A stretch of DNA of 64,000 nt from Kalmusia sp. IMI 367209 (Eukaryota > Ascomycota > Dothideomycetes > Pleosporales > Didymosphaeriaceae), in the NCBI GenBank assembly GCA_027946365.1, contig JAPEUQ010000002.1:3162001-3226000 (forward strand), written 5' to 3'. The notes under the pieces are model-generated. The model was not told where the DNA came from. It saw nothing but the letters and a program-made list of their open reading frames with translations, and did no database searches. Position 1 is the stretch's first letter. Each line of letters starts with the position of its first letter. The position numbers and the translations under genes were made by a program. This document shows, piece by piece, positions 21,935 through 34,926 of the stretch.

Positions 21935-24163
21935 CCGCGCTGCGCTGTTTGTGCGGACGATCCAGCGGCCTGGAACATCCGCACAAGTGCCTCACGGCGC
22001 TACTGGGCACCGGCTTGCCCCGCACATGACCTCACGTAATGCCACTCATTGGCTGGGTGGGTCGCAGTGTGAGGGTTGTTGCTGCAGGGTGCGAACGGTG
22101 GGCCCATTGGGCGTTTGAGCGAAGGTCCTTGTGTGGTGGCGAGAGCTTACGGTTGGAGCTGAATTGCATTAGAAGGGATTTTTTGGAGGATGGGAGGCGT
22201 TTGGCGTGCGTCATGGAGGCGGCAAGAACGGGAATTGGGATTTGGTCGTATGGGCATCGGGTTGTGAAGTCAGTGGACGGCGCGATGGGAATGGGGAACC
22301 TGATGAGGGATTGCTGGATACTATAGAATATATCGACGTTTCCCTTGAAGCGTATATTGGGCGCTTTCTATGCATAGATGCGTAAAGAAGAAATTTGGTC
22401 TGTTAGTTTTAGGACCACATGTATCGTTTGTCGGACACTTGGTTGCTTCTATTGAATTTCTTTACATTCAAAATTTTTGAATTCAGACTAAGAAGTACCC
22501 AGAGGAGTCCAATATAGATATCTTCTGGGACACATTCTTACACATCTACGATGTTGTGTTTATTAGTGCGCAGAAGAGGCTCGGGTCACGTGTCGTTCTA
22601 GAACTGCTGCACGTGCGGTCGATCAACTTGAGCGGCACACCCAAGACTCGACCTGATTATTCGTGGAGACCTATAAAAGTCTTAAAGGACCACTGGTCTC
22701 TGCGCAGACATTAATGAATGTGCAAAAAGATTGTAAGCTTCGAATGCTCGCTCACTCTCCTGCGCTGATTTCGGTTGACTAAGAATTTTAGCGGGGACGC
22801 GCCACACAACCTCGATCGTCCTGCGAATACCACGCAACCTCAACCCGATCCACCCCTGACTCAACCTTTACTTTTACTATACTTTTTTTTTTTTTTACAA
22901 CTGCAAGCTCTGGACGTAGCGTTGGACGTATGATTCGCTCTTTCCGAAGCTAAATTGGTTCTTCCTAGGTCGTCAGGAGCCATGGTCAAAGTGGCTGCAG
23001 CCTCCCATATGAGCCCCCTCACCTACCCATACCAAACGCATTCGTGAGAATATGTGTACTTCAGTAGCTGCGTACGTTTATCTCCGACGATTGCCTGAAC
23101 CGTATCATGATGCATACGTATCGAACACGGCCTTTACCATAACAGCTTCCAAGATGGCAATAGGAAAAGCCAGAGACACTGTCTAATGAGCCAAAGCCAA
23201 TTGAAAGAGATATACGAAGCTATAATTTTAGGTCGCCGGTTTCCTTGAGTGTAACGATGCAATGTTACGACTGGGGTATAAGGCGATGACACCGGACATC
23301 CAACCATCCGCAGACGAGGCCAGAATCTTCGCGATCGTATCTCCTTTGAGACGTGCTGAAATACAGCATCCGATGCCCGAGAGACGACAAGTATTGCCAA
23401 CACAGCAAGCGCTATCTGCCTGAGGGACGTTAGGGTGGGGAGTAGTTTGCGCTCGTTTGCAAGCACAACACCAAACGACCACCACGATATCTCGAACGAC
23501 TTCAGACGATGCGAGCTCGCTTAACGCCCACATGCACTGGCACGCACACACAAACGCAAGACCCCGCCCACCATCCTCACGACCCCGCTCGCTATGTGCG
23601 CGCACAGCGCCACGCCCGCACTCAAAATCCCAGTCCGCGCCGCCATTAAAAAGCCTGCAACTCCTACAAATCCTCAATAAAGGGTTCTATATAATCATTT
23701 CAGTGGAGCAAACCCCTCACCAAACTGATTAGATGGCGGGGTGGCAGCTCGAGCAACAACCTCAAATGAGTCCGATGAGGCGTCGGTTCGAGTGCAGGTC
23801 AATCCACCGCTTAACATCTAATTGCGGCATTGAACGAAAAAACCCAGCGGGCGGGTTTCAGCTTCAGTCTCCTGCAGAGTTTCAACTGCCTTCGGAGACC
23901 TTCTGTTTTGCAAAATTTTTGGACTTGGAATTTTTTTTTTCTTTTTTTTTTTTGCACCAACAAGGGCACGGGACTTGGAGATCCTCTGTGCTAGGTAGAG
24001 TAGGTAGAGCGCGGGCGTACGAGGCCAGAAGAGAGTGTTTCCTTCTTTACTCTTATAGAAGGGAATGGGATAGGATATGCTTTCAAGTGTGTAGGGCGCA
24101 GGAGGATGGCTTCTGTTTTGTCTCGGAAGACGCAAAGGGAAAAGAAATTCCATATGCTCACTT
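21935..24163. other. gene-poor stretch (about 2.2 kb) with long T runs
   Basis: No supported gene. Long T runs lie near 22884-22898 and 23931-23953 (T tract broken by one C), the latter in the 3' flank of the RBR gene. The minus-strand frame at 23228-23677 (149 aa, Cys-rich in places) has no recognised domain and no splice context and is not annotated. The first few hundred bases belong to the metallothionein promoter. Confidence 0.5.
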
Positions 24164-25637
24164 TTATCTAAGCTGGTTCCTGCGACAGTCATGGCATGCT
24201 GTGATAAGGCAGTGGGCACATTGAGCGATCTCTGTGAATTGCCGCGCGCACATATCGCATGGTAATGTTCGAACCAAGCGGGCATCCATCGAACTTCTTC
24301 TTTGCCATTCATGGTGAGTACACACCGCATTGTTTCGAAGCCAGTTGGTAACATTCTCGACACGTTGATCGAGCTGGGCATGTGGAAGAGCGCGCGGTGC
24401 ATCACGACGAACGACTTCCTGCGCTCTTGCGTAGAGTCTATGTTCCGCCCAATTGTCGCAATGGCAAGTCTTCCACTTCTCGCCACATTTGTAGCAGAAT
24501 TGCGCGCCGCACTTGCACCTACGCGATATGTTAGCTTAGAGCGACAAGCCATGGAATATCAACTGGAACATACGTCATGTGGTGGCACCCATGATCCAAC
24601 TCTACCAGCTGACCGCATGCGTAGCAGCGTTGCCAATGCTCTTTGTCTGCTAAAGAAAGCGTCGCATGCAAGGCCGGATCCGCTGGGCAGTCAACGCCTT
24701 GATGAAATTCGCTTTTGCACATGGCGCACGTCTCACTACCGCACTGCGAACAGAATGCCTTGTCCGCCATGATATCCGGTGCAGGTATAAACGAGCCGCA
24801 GTTGACATTACTGCAGTACGTCCTGTCGCCAGTGGTGAACTCCATTTCGGCAAGCCTGAAGGCATTCAGTTGAGCGCGCGTGAGTTCGTTGGCAACAAGC
24901 TCTACAGCGATGGGTTGCCGACAGCATCGCGGCGGATAGAGCGTTTCGTCCCGTTTGGCACGCAGGAAAAGGTTCTTGAGGCAATCTAGGCAGTACCGAT
25001 CACCGCAGTCCAAGGCCAAGATCGAAGACGCGTGATATGTTTCGAAGCAGATTGAGCATTCGAACTCCTGCGAGAGCTTCTCGAGAGCATCGGCTTGCCG
25101 GCCGGTGTAGGTATACGGTTGTTCCGCTTCGGCACTACTCTCTGGAACGTCAATCGCACGAGCAGAAGCAGCAGTAGCAGTGAGCCAGCGTGGAACGAAA
25201 GTGGAAGAGCCGGTAGAAGGCCCGGCCGCATCCCATTCATCATCGTCATAGTAGTCGTCCTCAGGGGCCCCGTTGAGCTGCAGAGCATACTCTCGGTCAT
25301 CGTGAGCTTGTTCTTCTGAACCAGCGAGCTCAGCAATCGCGTCGGCATCCGCGTTCACTGCGAACGCAATGCTATGCGCGAGCCTCGCATCTCGAAGGAA
25401 CGATAGATGGGCTTCGATCTCGTTGTAGAAGCTGTTGAATGCGACAACACTGTCCGGGGGTTCACCAGCGGGGAATTTCCCCCTACCGTGTATGCCGTGC
25501 GGCTCCACTTCTTCTAATTGGAGAGCCAAGGCGGTGATTTCGTCGTCCAGTATGTTTGTATGGTTGGTTTTTGCCGTATCCTGGTTTGAGACCTCGACGT
25601 GGTTCACAACAGCTAGTGTCGTGTTGCAGCTACTCAT
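24164..25637 (-). CDS. RING-IBR-RING (RBR) E3 ubiquitin ligase, 472 aa
   Basis: Exons 25637..24574 and 24518..24164, 55-nt intron. Start at ATG 25637 (MSSCNTTLAV); the frame is open upstream but only through a TTG. The N-terminal 200 residues are acidic and Ala-rich (EDDYYDDDEWDAAG) and contain a repeat-like IBR-protein region (DDEITALALQLEEVE). RING1 is CSICFETYHASS with DCGDRYCLDCL. IBR is CSNVNCGSFI, CSQCGSETCAMC, FHQGVDCP. RING2 is CYACGQLVELDHGCHHMTC then KCGAQFCYKCG, and its catalytic Cys (GCHHMTC, about residue 356) is encoded directly after the intron. A C-terminal Cys/His-rich tail ends CHDCRRNQLR. RBR ligases form a thioester with ubiquitin before transfer; the substrate is unknown. 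Confidence 0.92.
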
Positions 25638-26707
25638 TTTTGCACAAAGCTCATTTAATGAGAATGGTGATGAGGAAAGTTGCAAGACATTGGAAAAAAC
25701 TTATGGGAAAATAAGGAAGGTGTCAGTCACTTATGTCTCATGTCATTATTCAAGCAAGGAAATGACCACGCGGAATGTGCGCGTTGTGACACCCTGGTGC
25801 AGTACCGAGAACGCATTCTTAAGGGGTGCTTTTATCGCATTGTCATTGTAATAAACATCAAGATATAGAAGAGAATTCGCATTGCTCTAGGGGCCAGATG
25901 CTACAGCAGGCGGAGAATATGCAAGGAGCCAAAAATATAGAGCATACAAAAGAGCGCAATAAACAGCCGTGCTAATGAGCGCCCAGTGTGGGAGAGTGCA
26001 TACAACAAGGTCGAAAGTTAATAAAACCAAATACATGAAGACGAGAAAAAAAACAGGCTAAGTGCATCAAAGACGCTTCCTTACTCAGACATTTGCGTAC
26101 ATGAGACGCAGCGAAGGTACAGGGAAATGATTAAACAAACATAACATAGTCAAAAGACTACGAATAATCTTGAGCCAAAAAGCGCACCCACCCGAAGGAA
26201 AAAGAAGAATATGAAATTATTTTACGCCCAATTAAGAGTAAAGGGTAAGCATACATCGTAAGCCGCATAAAGGAGCAAAGCAAAAGCTTAAGAGGAAAGT
26301 ATGAAACAACGAAAAATTGGCATACAAAAGAAGAAGCATAGTAGTGGAATCTTATCATGCAAAACAAATTTTCAATCGCACCGTCTGCAGCACCACGACC
26401 GTAGAGTCATACTTACCCACTATCAATCTGCAAACAACCTAGCAACACCTTAAACCCTCCTGTCTCGATCGCTTGCCTCTCTCGGTCGAAATGCCCCTAT
26501 GTGCATCTTCGTTGAATGTCGTTGGCTGAATATATCGAGAATCGTAGAAGGATGAGAGCCGTATATATATCCAGAATGCCAAGTCGAGACTTTTTCACAA
26601 AACGTATGGCTCCAGTTGATGTACATTCGTTTCACTGAAGGGTGAAGCTCAAATCGATGCAAAGCCTCAGGTTGTCGATAAAGAAACATACTATCTCACG
26701 ATGACTG
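25638..26707. other. intergenic region, no supported gene
   Basis: About 1.07 kb, AT-rich in the middle, with no coding signal. It holds the RBR promoter and the 3' flank of the C2H2 factor. Confidence 0.6.
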
Positions 26708-29249
26708 TCAAGCGTTCTCGGCAGAGGAGAAGCTGCTCTCGCGGTTGCTCGGACGCTCTTTCTTATGGACGTTTCTTTCGTGCTCATCTCTCTTATCCTT
26801 TCTAGTACCAAAACTTCGGCCTCTTCCACCCGTCTGAGCATGAGCCCTAGGACATCCACTCACGCTGCAGAAGTATTGCACCCGGTGGCTGGCGTGAGTT
26901 TGCTCGTAGTGTCTCCGTAGATCTGCCATGCGACCGAACATTAGGTCTTTGCAGTCAGCTTTGTTGCACTTAAACTTTTTCTTGTCGCCAAAGACAAAGC
27001 CGATCGGCTCATCGTTGCGATGAGATCGTTGACGTCTGTGCGGCGTTCTAGTAGCGGGAGCCGCCATCGGCGGAGATTGTGGTTTTTGATCCATGGGGGA
27101 TGGAAAATGCGGGGCGTGCGGCTTTTGGTCGAACGGGGATGAAAAAGTTGGAGAGAGACGTGGGGTCTGGGGAGCGATGCTCATTGGAGCGCCTGGATAA
27201 GCAGAGCTGTTGTTCTTAGTATCCATAGACGTTGATTTGATTCATTAGCTGCTTACCTAGGTACTCCATTAACCGAAGCATCGTGGTGATAATTCAACCC
27301 TGCTTGACTTATCGAGCCCGCGGTCGAGCGTCGCGGTGTGGGAATTTGGAGACTGGCCGTACTGTTGAGACGGAAAGTTAGAATGCATAGTGGAGAGCGC
27401 AGACCAAATGTAGATTCCTGATGAAGGATAGACCAAGGGCTGGTTTCGATATCCTAGGGGTTCGATATGCGGTTTTCAAGGCAAGAGAGATCTTCCACAT
27501 GTAGAAGGATGCGAGAGGCCCAGGGTCCAAGAATGACATCGGGGCGTAGCGATCCAAGAATGGAAAGTATGTACACATAGATGGCGTACTTGAAGAATGA
27601 CGAGTAGAGCATTACGGACACAGCATCAAAAATGAATGGTTCGGATGTGTCCAGCTTGAGAGGTCATTGGATGCACCCACAAGAAGGTATCCAGAGTGGA
27701 TTGCAGGTCATCATGGGTTATATAGGCGGAATATACGTCGCTCGTATATGATAGGAATATTGATTGAAAGGTATCGTAAGGTCGCGAGAGAGAAGTATGC
27801 AATTTTTGAGATAAAGGGAGCTGCTGACGATGGGGATTGGAAACAGGGAAGCTAACAATCGTACTGGAACTCAAAATCGAATTGTGTGTGCACAGTGCAA
27901 GAGCCCGGAATTATCGAATCCACACGGGGCGAGATTCCGCGGGTCGTCTAATGATAGTATTGTTTTGGTAAGTCCTGAGCCTGTGCGATACTGGCGCGAC
28001 TTCGAAGTTTCTTCCGTTCAGATGATGGGAATCAAGGATGAAAGGAGATCATGCATAACCCACCTTATCCGAGGCAAATAATCTATTTGCGCTCATACTA
28101 TACCTCATATATACCCTATACAAACCACAAAAGGATGGCCTCCAGTGCTTCAAGTGGCTTTTGGATCCACTCTCACGGTATATTTCCCCGGAAAGTCATA
28201 TAGAGTGGCGGCCGGAAAGAATCCTAATAAAATTCGGTGTCGAAAGGTTGAAAATCATTGGAGGTGACTCCTTGTTGAAGTGGGATATTGACCTGGGAGT
28301 GGTGGGGGGGTGACTTACCTCCTGAAAATGGGTTCTGTAATGGTGCGATTACAAGGTTGAATTGATGGAACGTCGTTTTCCACGGGTCCGGCAGTCCGAG
28401 CCGGTCGTTGATAGCACCGGACGCAAATCCAGTCCGGCAAGTGGAATATATCATCCTGGGTCCTGAGTACATGGTAGACGCAAATGCAATCGATTGCGTG
28501 CTGCTGAAACAGGTGTAACTCAATCGAAGATACATTGGAATCAATGCAACGTGGAACAAGGGAGGATTAGACCAGAAGAAGGGTCCTTATCGTAGTACGG
28601 AGAGAATGCGGAGCGTGAGGGCTGGAACCAGGATGTCCAGGCAACCGCGGGGTAAAGGCTAGGTCTCGCTATAGCTAGTCCACGGCAGTGGTCAGCGTGT
28701 GTATCCATGAAGGAGAAGCAGTACCATCCGGCATTAATCTGGACCTTGGTAGCATTGTGGTTTCCATAAAGGTTCCGTGGCTTGATGTTCATCTATTTCC
28801 TGTAACTTGCACAATTGTATAAAGGGCACTTACTTTTCGGAATTGTTCCTTGTCCTCATCATACCACTTGCATCATGCAACGGCATGTCACCGAAACCCG
28901 GATCGTAATTGTAACCGAAGCTGGAGCCGATCGAATCGGAAACAGGATGTTCGTACGTCGAAGAGACCGGTGAAGTCGTCGATTGCAGCATACTTGTCGG
29001 GCCAGTAGCGTAGTAGCCAGGCTGCAGCTGAGCAGTAGAAGGCTGAGACACGGGCCGGTGAGCTGCGGTAGGCGACGTTGGCGAACCAGAGTAGCTGGAG
29101 CCGCGAGATCTTGGCTGGCCTGGTGACATTGCCTCTTGCCGACCGATTTGTTGCTGGACGAAGAGCTCGTACGAGTTGCCGCTGAGACCAAAGGTCCGCT
29201 GGAAATCGTGGAAGGTGCGTCCGTCCAGCTGTTCGAACGAGGTGTCCAT
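26708..29249 (-). CDS. C2H2-type zinc-finger transcription factor, 339 aa, with a 1.47-kb intron in this model
   Basis: Exons 29249..28834, 27361..27257 and 27206..26708 join in phase (416, 105 and 499 nt). Exon 1 begins MDTSFEQLDGRTFHDF and is Ser/Pro/Gln-rich. Exon 2 (TASLQIPTPRRSTAGS to NGVP) has an acceptor with an ideal branch site (TTCTAAC before CAACAG). Exon 3 holds the finger region FKCNKADCKDLMFG, LRRHYEQTHASHR, FCSVSGCPRAHAQTGG and DKRDEHERNVHKKERP, a C2H2 pair typical of Dothideomycete and Eurotiomycete regulators. The donor at 28833 is a perfect GTAAGT in the needed phase 2. The 1472-nt intron is far above the local norm, so two separate genes or a missed internal exon remain possible. 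The start is the first ATG; the frame is open upstream through a TTG. Confidence 0.7.
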
Positions 29250-29730
29250 CGGTTGGGGGCCGAATGTAGTCAAATGATGCAATAAGAGATGGTTTGCCTG
29301 CGGTTGTGGAGTTCAAAAGAAGTTTGGAGGGGTAGTTCAGAGGGAAGGAAGAATGGCAAAAGACGAGTGAGGCAGCCTATGTATACCCTCTGGTGCAAGG
29401 GCAAGGTGCCCTACTGGCTCGAGGAGGACTTTGCTTGGCAAGCCACAGCCTTCTTGCGCGATTATTCGACGAGGCAGACGGACAGGCAAACAACTGGCGC
29501 GTCACCACATGTGTTCATAGTAGAGCGTCCCGCGTTCACATGTCATGTGGCACCCTTGCGGCTATGCGAATCTCACAAGCTCTTTGAGTGGGCGGATATC
29601 GTTCGCCTCACATTTCAGATAGCTTCGCACACCGCTTACCCGAACTGTAGCTACCTGAGTTGCATTTCCAGGATGCTTCCTGACTATGATTCCCAGCCCA
29701 GTGAGCATTGGGTCGTCCGCTCCCGCTTGT
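29250..29730. other. intergenic region between C2H2 gene and AIP1
   Basis: Promoter of the minus-strand C2H2 factor and 3' flank of AIP1. The plus-strand frame at 29289-29756 is a shadow. No other element seen. Confidence 0.6.
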
Positions 29731-31733
29731 TCAGCCGGTCAACTTCCAAACCTTGACAGTTGAGTCCCCACCCGTGGACAAAACCTTGCCTGAAGTTTCC
29801 CATGCAACACCTGTAACACCATCTTTGTGCGCGTTCAAGGTCTTGATCCGTTTTCCCGGGTCCTCCACGCTCCACACCATGACATTTGTGTCTAGTGAGC
29901 CGCTCGCAACGAGCTTAGCATCGGTATCCCACGCGAGAGAAGTGATGCGTGCAGTGTGAGCGGACCACCGATCCGTAATGAGCTTCCAGTCCCCAGACGC
30001 CTCAAATGCATATATCTTTCCATTATTTGCGCCGACCGCGATCTTATCACCAGAGGCGGCGAATGCTAGAGCTGATATCGGTGCTGTAGCGCGGCGCAGC
30101 TCTATGCCAGTGTCCTTGAGCTCTGTGCCAGACAATGTGTATATGTGCACTAGCTTGTCATCACCACCCACGGCAACACTAGAGCCGTGTGCAGCTATAC
30201 ATGTCGGCGCGTACTTTACCGTTAGTGAGCTTGCTTTGTTACCGTCCGAGTATACTACGATTGCATCTGAGGATGGCACCAGTACAACGTTGGAAGTTGC
30301 TGATATTCCCTTGGGCTGGAACTTGAGTTCATTGGCGGCGCCCGTGAAGATCTTGTTTTGGACCGATATAGAACGGAGAGTATCATCCCAGCCAACACTG
30401 AGCACACCAGCCTCGCTCTTATTATCGGAAGGAGCAAGGCCTGCAACGTAGTTGGAATGGCCGTTGCCCTCTACCTTGTCCGCAACGCCTGCGCTAGTAT
30501 CCCACGCAAGTATTCGGCCCTCGTAACTGCCAGTGAAGAATGTAGATCCTGACAATGTGGCGGCTGTGATGTTCTTCTGGTGGCCGCAAACCACACGCGC
30601 GGGGCTAGGGTTGCCGTCAACAAGATAATTGAGGTTCCCTTCAAGATCGACACTGACGATGAGCCCATCGCTGCGGCCGGTGGGCCAGACCACGCCCACT
30701 TGCTGGTCCGGAACACTGGGAACGCCCTCTTCGCCCATTCTCCATGTCTGGATCGCTTTGCCAGCTTCTGGGTCCCATATCCGGACGGTCTGGTCTGCAC
30801 TTGCTGTCACAAAGCGCTTCGAGTCCTTTGCCCAGGAGATGCCGAAAATGCTGCCGGTGTGTACGCCTTCACCAATCTGACCCTTCGCCTCTCCTGTCCG
30901 TCCATCGTATAGCCAAATACGCTTGTCTGCACCTACGCTAGCGAAGACAGAGCCGTCCGGGGCAAACGCGGTGCCAAAGACGAAGCGGTTATGTTGCCCC
31001 CTAAGGCTGGTGTTGAACTTGAAGGGCGCGCCGTGGTAGAAGACGAGGCTAGTGTCATCGGAGCCAGTGGCTGCGCGGAGAGGCCGTTGCTGGCGGATGG
31101 AGACGGTGTTGATCTGTGACGAGTGTCCTGAGATTTCTCCCACGCTGTTCCCGCTGTCGGCTGTAATGCAGTGCCCAAACCGTTCCTTTCCATCACCAAC
31201 CGCAATGATACGCTGCGAGTCCCCGTCCCATGCCAGGTCGTTGATGCGGCCGGCAATGATGTGGTATTCGCCTATTTTTCTCGTCAGCCTCACTCTGACC
31301 ACCGCACGAGTGCTGCCTCATGCCGCCCTCAGCCTGGCTGTCTCATACCCTTTGTAGCTCCTTCTCCCGCGCAATCCCACACGCGAACCGTGCCTGACGC
31401 GTCCCCGCTGGCAACGTAGAAACCAGAGGGCGCAAAACGTGCGACGGTGGTCTGGGCCGTGTGCTGTGTATATTGTTTACTGATGGCGGGGTCGTCGATG
31501 GACCGCAGGAAGACAGACTTGCCAGCCTATAGCGCGTCGTTAGATTTGCGAGGCTGTCCCGCAGCGGGTGGGCTTGCATACCGCGTACGCTATCCGCTCG
31601 CCCTTTGGGTCTGAGGAGAGCGGTGTGGGCTGTCCTCGGGTGGTGGTGGGGGACGCAGCCCAGATGGCATCTAATCTCGTCAGCCTCGATTGCTTCACGA
31701 GGGCTTGCAGCATTTACCGGAGACAAGAGACAT
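29731..31733 (-). CDS. AIP1: actin-interacting protein 1 (AIP1/WDR1), WD40 protein, 607 aa
   Basis: Exons 31733..31718 (16 nt), 31670..31582, 31526..31349 and 31271..29731, with introns of 47, 55 and 77 nt; all phases agree. The N terminus assembles as [19 protein letters not shown] then [18 protein letters not shown], a typical AIP1 start that only appears after splicing the tiny first exon. The body is a string of WD40 repeats (for example [54 protein letters not shown]) making the two seven-bladed propellers of the family. AIP1 works with cofilin to disassemble actin filaments at cortical patches. Divergent from CHL1 with 426 bp between the starts. Confidence 0.95.
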
Positions 31734-32159
31734 TGGGAAGATGTGGTCAGACGTGTGAGCAACTGGGGAGAAAGGCAGGACGTAGTAATTGTGCGCCTCC
31801 AAAGCTCTTGAAAACGTCTAACTTGGCAGTCTGCGTCAGAGCTCCTGTTTCAACATGCAATCAGCCCCTCGTTTGGCGGGGCTGGTCCCGGTCGCAGCTG
31901 AGAGCTTCCCCGTTCACACACGCACTAGTGACTGGTCCATTCAATTGCATTATCGGGATCACGTAACAGGTTGTGTGTCCAACATAGACTGTACATAGAA
32001 CCGGGACCCAGAATCTAAAGGCCAGTCGAGGCTTCCTCCATCAGACGTCACGTCACCGATGCGCACGTGATCACGTTAACGCCAAGACCCGCACCACGTC
32101 GCGTCTGGCTATGGAAGTTCGCTATTCGCGTGTCCTGCGCCCGTACCACCAACCACGCC
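31734..32159. promoter_or_regulatory. shared divergent promoter of AIP1 and CHL1
   Basis: 426 bp between two divergent ATGs with no coding signal; it must contain both core promoters. No clear TATA box on either side, as expected for constitutively expressed housekeeping genes. Confidence 0.5.
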
Positions 32160-34926
32160 ATGCACCATGGACAGCCAGAAGAGCGCGAGTTCCACCACCC
32201 TTACAAGCCATATGACATTCAGAAGCAGTTTATGAATGCCGTTTACGATTGCTTGGAAAATGGCAACGTGGGCATCTTCGAATCTCCCACCGGGACAGGC
32301 AAATCTTTGAGCCTTATTTGCGGGTCGTTGACCTGGCTGCGTGACCACAAGAGACAGACTTTTGAAGATGGGTTTCAGGCGGACATAGAGGACAGTGAAG
32401 AACCCACATGGATTCTGGAGCATGCTCGCAAACAGAAAAAGCAGGCCGCACTTGCTCGAAAACAAGAGCTCGAAGGCCGCATCGCAAAAATCAAAGCCAA
32501 GGAGAAGAAAATCAAGGATCGCTATAGAAACGGGGAGCCGCAGCCCAAACGACTCAAGATACCATCCAATGATGCGGCTGATGATGAAGATGAGACGCAG
32601 TTCGTTTTGAACGACTATGAGAGCGATGAGGATGGCCTTAGCCATCGCAAGCCACTAGCTTTTGACGAAACAGGCTTATCTGCAGAGAACCAAGCACTAA
32701 TGGAACAGTTGGGATACTCGGTCAAGCAAAAAGAAGACGATCCTGAGGATGTCCCCGACGAAGTCAAGATATTTTTCTGTTCGAGGACGCATTCACAACT
32801 TGCCCAATTTTCAAGTGAGCTCAGGCGTGTCAAGCTCCCACCGGCCATTATTCCAGAAGTGTCTGATCATCCAAACGATGAAGACTTGTTGGTAGAGGAT
32901 GTGAAACATCTGACCTTGGGCTCACGCAAGAACCTCTGCATCAACCCCAAAGTTAACAAATTGGGAAATCCGACCGCCATCAATGAAAGGTGCATGGAGC
33001 TCCAGCAGCCTAATACTTCGTCTGATTGTAAATGTCCGTATCTGCCTAAAAAGGAAAATGAAGCATTAGTGAACGACTTTCGCGATCATGCGTTAGCAAA
33101 AATCAGGGATATAGAAGACCTGTGCGCGTTAGGCAAAAATCTCGGCATCTGTCCCTACTACGCCTCGCGCCCGGCAACGAAGTATTGTGAGGTGAGTTAA
33201 GACTCCATCTAGAGTAAAGTATTCTTATTGATATTTCCAGATTGTGACTCTTCCATATCCTTTGTTACTTCAAAGAACTGCCCGTGAAGCGCTCGGTTTA
33301 TCGCTCAAGGGTCACGTTGTCATTATCGATGAAGCCCACAACTTGATGGATGCAATAGCAGGAATATACTCAGTTTCGGTGACCCTACATCAAGCTCAAG
33401 AAGCGCGCACGCAACTCACAGTATACCTACAAAAATTTCGCAATAAGCTGAAGGGCAAAAATCGTGTCTATGTGGCACAGACACTCCGCCTGATCGACTC
33501 GATTATCGCATACCTTCAAAACATGTCTGCCAATTCGAAGGTCTCCGACGGAATAGCCGAAGTTGGTGCCATGTTGTCAGGGAAAGGACTTGATCAGATC
33601 AACGTATACAAACTCAATGCATACTTACAAGAAAGCCGCTTAGCTCGTAAAGTTGACGGCTATACAACGTATGTAGCTCATGCAGCTCAGCCGCAAGCGT
33701 CAGGCTCGGAGAACATGAGCAACCAAGGTCCAAGGCAGACTGTGCCAGTATTGACTCAAGTTCAAGCCTTCCTCTTAGCTCTGATGAACCCTTCAAACGA
33801 GGGTCGTTTTTTCTATTCATCAGAAGAGTCGTCCAGCATGACACTGAAATACATGCTTCTTGACCCTACATTCCACTTCAAGGAGGTCGTAGAGGACGCT
33901 CGAGCGGTAGTACTAGCGGGAGGCACCATGTCACCGGTAAGTCGATCGTAAGTGATTGGAGATGTATTTGGCATAGCACTAACTTGAGATAGATGAGCGA
34001 CTACGAGCTCCACTTACTTTCGTATCTGGACCGTGCAAAAATAACAACGCTTTCATGTGGTCATGTCATACAATCCTCGAGTCTGCTCGCAGTTCCGGTC
34101 GTTCAGACTTTGCGTGGTAGTGAGTTCGACTTCACGTTCGAGAAGCGTAACTCTGAGCCAATGGTGAAAATACCCCCCACCTGCCACTTCACAAATGCGC
34201 TAACAACGTGGTAAGATGATCGACCTAGCATATACCATTTTGAGTGTTGCACAGCGAGTACCTGACGGTGTCGTCGTTTTCTTTCCGAGCTACTCATATT
34301 TGGACACGTGCGCTGCCGCTTGGAAACGCATCAGTCCGTCGCCACCGTCGACTTCGCCTTCGCTTTGGGATGCTATATTCAGCACTAAACCAATATTTCT
34401 TGAGCAGCGAAGCCAGCCGTCATCGGAAGCTGCCTCATCCGCAAAAGAAGACGCAAGAGATTCGGTATTGAGCGCCTACAGCAGCGCCGTCGATTCGGGC
34501 AAGGGCCGCGGAGCAGTGCTCTTTGCCGTAATTGGTGGTACCCTATCTGAGGGCATCAATTTCAGCGACGCCTTGGGCCGTGCAGTGGTTGTGGTTGGGC
34601 TCCCCTTCCCGAACCCGCACTCTGCGGAATGGAAAGCGAAAATGCAGTACATTTCTACTAAAGCGACCAGCCACGGGCGCGATGGTAAAGCGGCTGCCCG
34701 CGACTTCTATGAGAATGCATGCATGCGCGCTGTTAACCAGAGCGTAGGACGAGCAATCCGACATCGTGGTGACTACGCCGCTATCCTGATGGTTGATAGA
34801 CGATATGCTGCGCCGCGCATTCAGGCTAAGTTACCCGGATGGATTCGGGACAGTCTGGCGAATGGGGCTGGTGTGCGAGAGGTGGAAAAACGTCTACATG
34901 CATTTTTTGCGGGGAAGCAAACATAG
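32160..34926 (+). CDS. CHL1: CHL1/DDX11-family Fe-S DNA helicase, 869 aa
   Basis: Exons 32160..33191, 33241..33936, 33993..34163 and 34216..34926; introns of 49, 56 and 52 nt. Superfamily 2 XPD-like helicase: Walker A SPTGTGKS (residues 42-49), a charged insert (KQKKQAALARKQELEGRIAK), FCSRTHSQL motif Ia, and Fe-S cluster cysteines in ERCMEL, DCKCPYL and GICPYYA. DEAH is at about 374-377 in IIDEAHNL. C-terminal motifs are GGTLSEGINFSDALGR (V) and NQSVGRAIRHRGDYAAI (VI). CHL1 acts in sister-chromatid cohesion and replication-fork processing. The start is the first ATG close to the family N terminus (HPYKPYDIQKQFM); an ATG further upstream (32067) is in frame but adds non-conserved sequence. Third intron ends GGTAAG, slightly unusual but required by frame. 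Confidence 0.96.

Noticed and set aside
23228..23677. Minus-strand 149-codon Cys-containing frame
   Set aside because: Cysteines are irregular, there is no signal peptide, and the start is not in a usable context; overlaps T-rich non-coding DNA.
28291..28317. GTAAGT...CTCCCAG as an intron joining a 16-nt exon to VNIPLQQGVTSNDFQ
   Set aside because: The span is only 26 nt, below any plausible fungal intron size; the neighbouring frame reads straight through.
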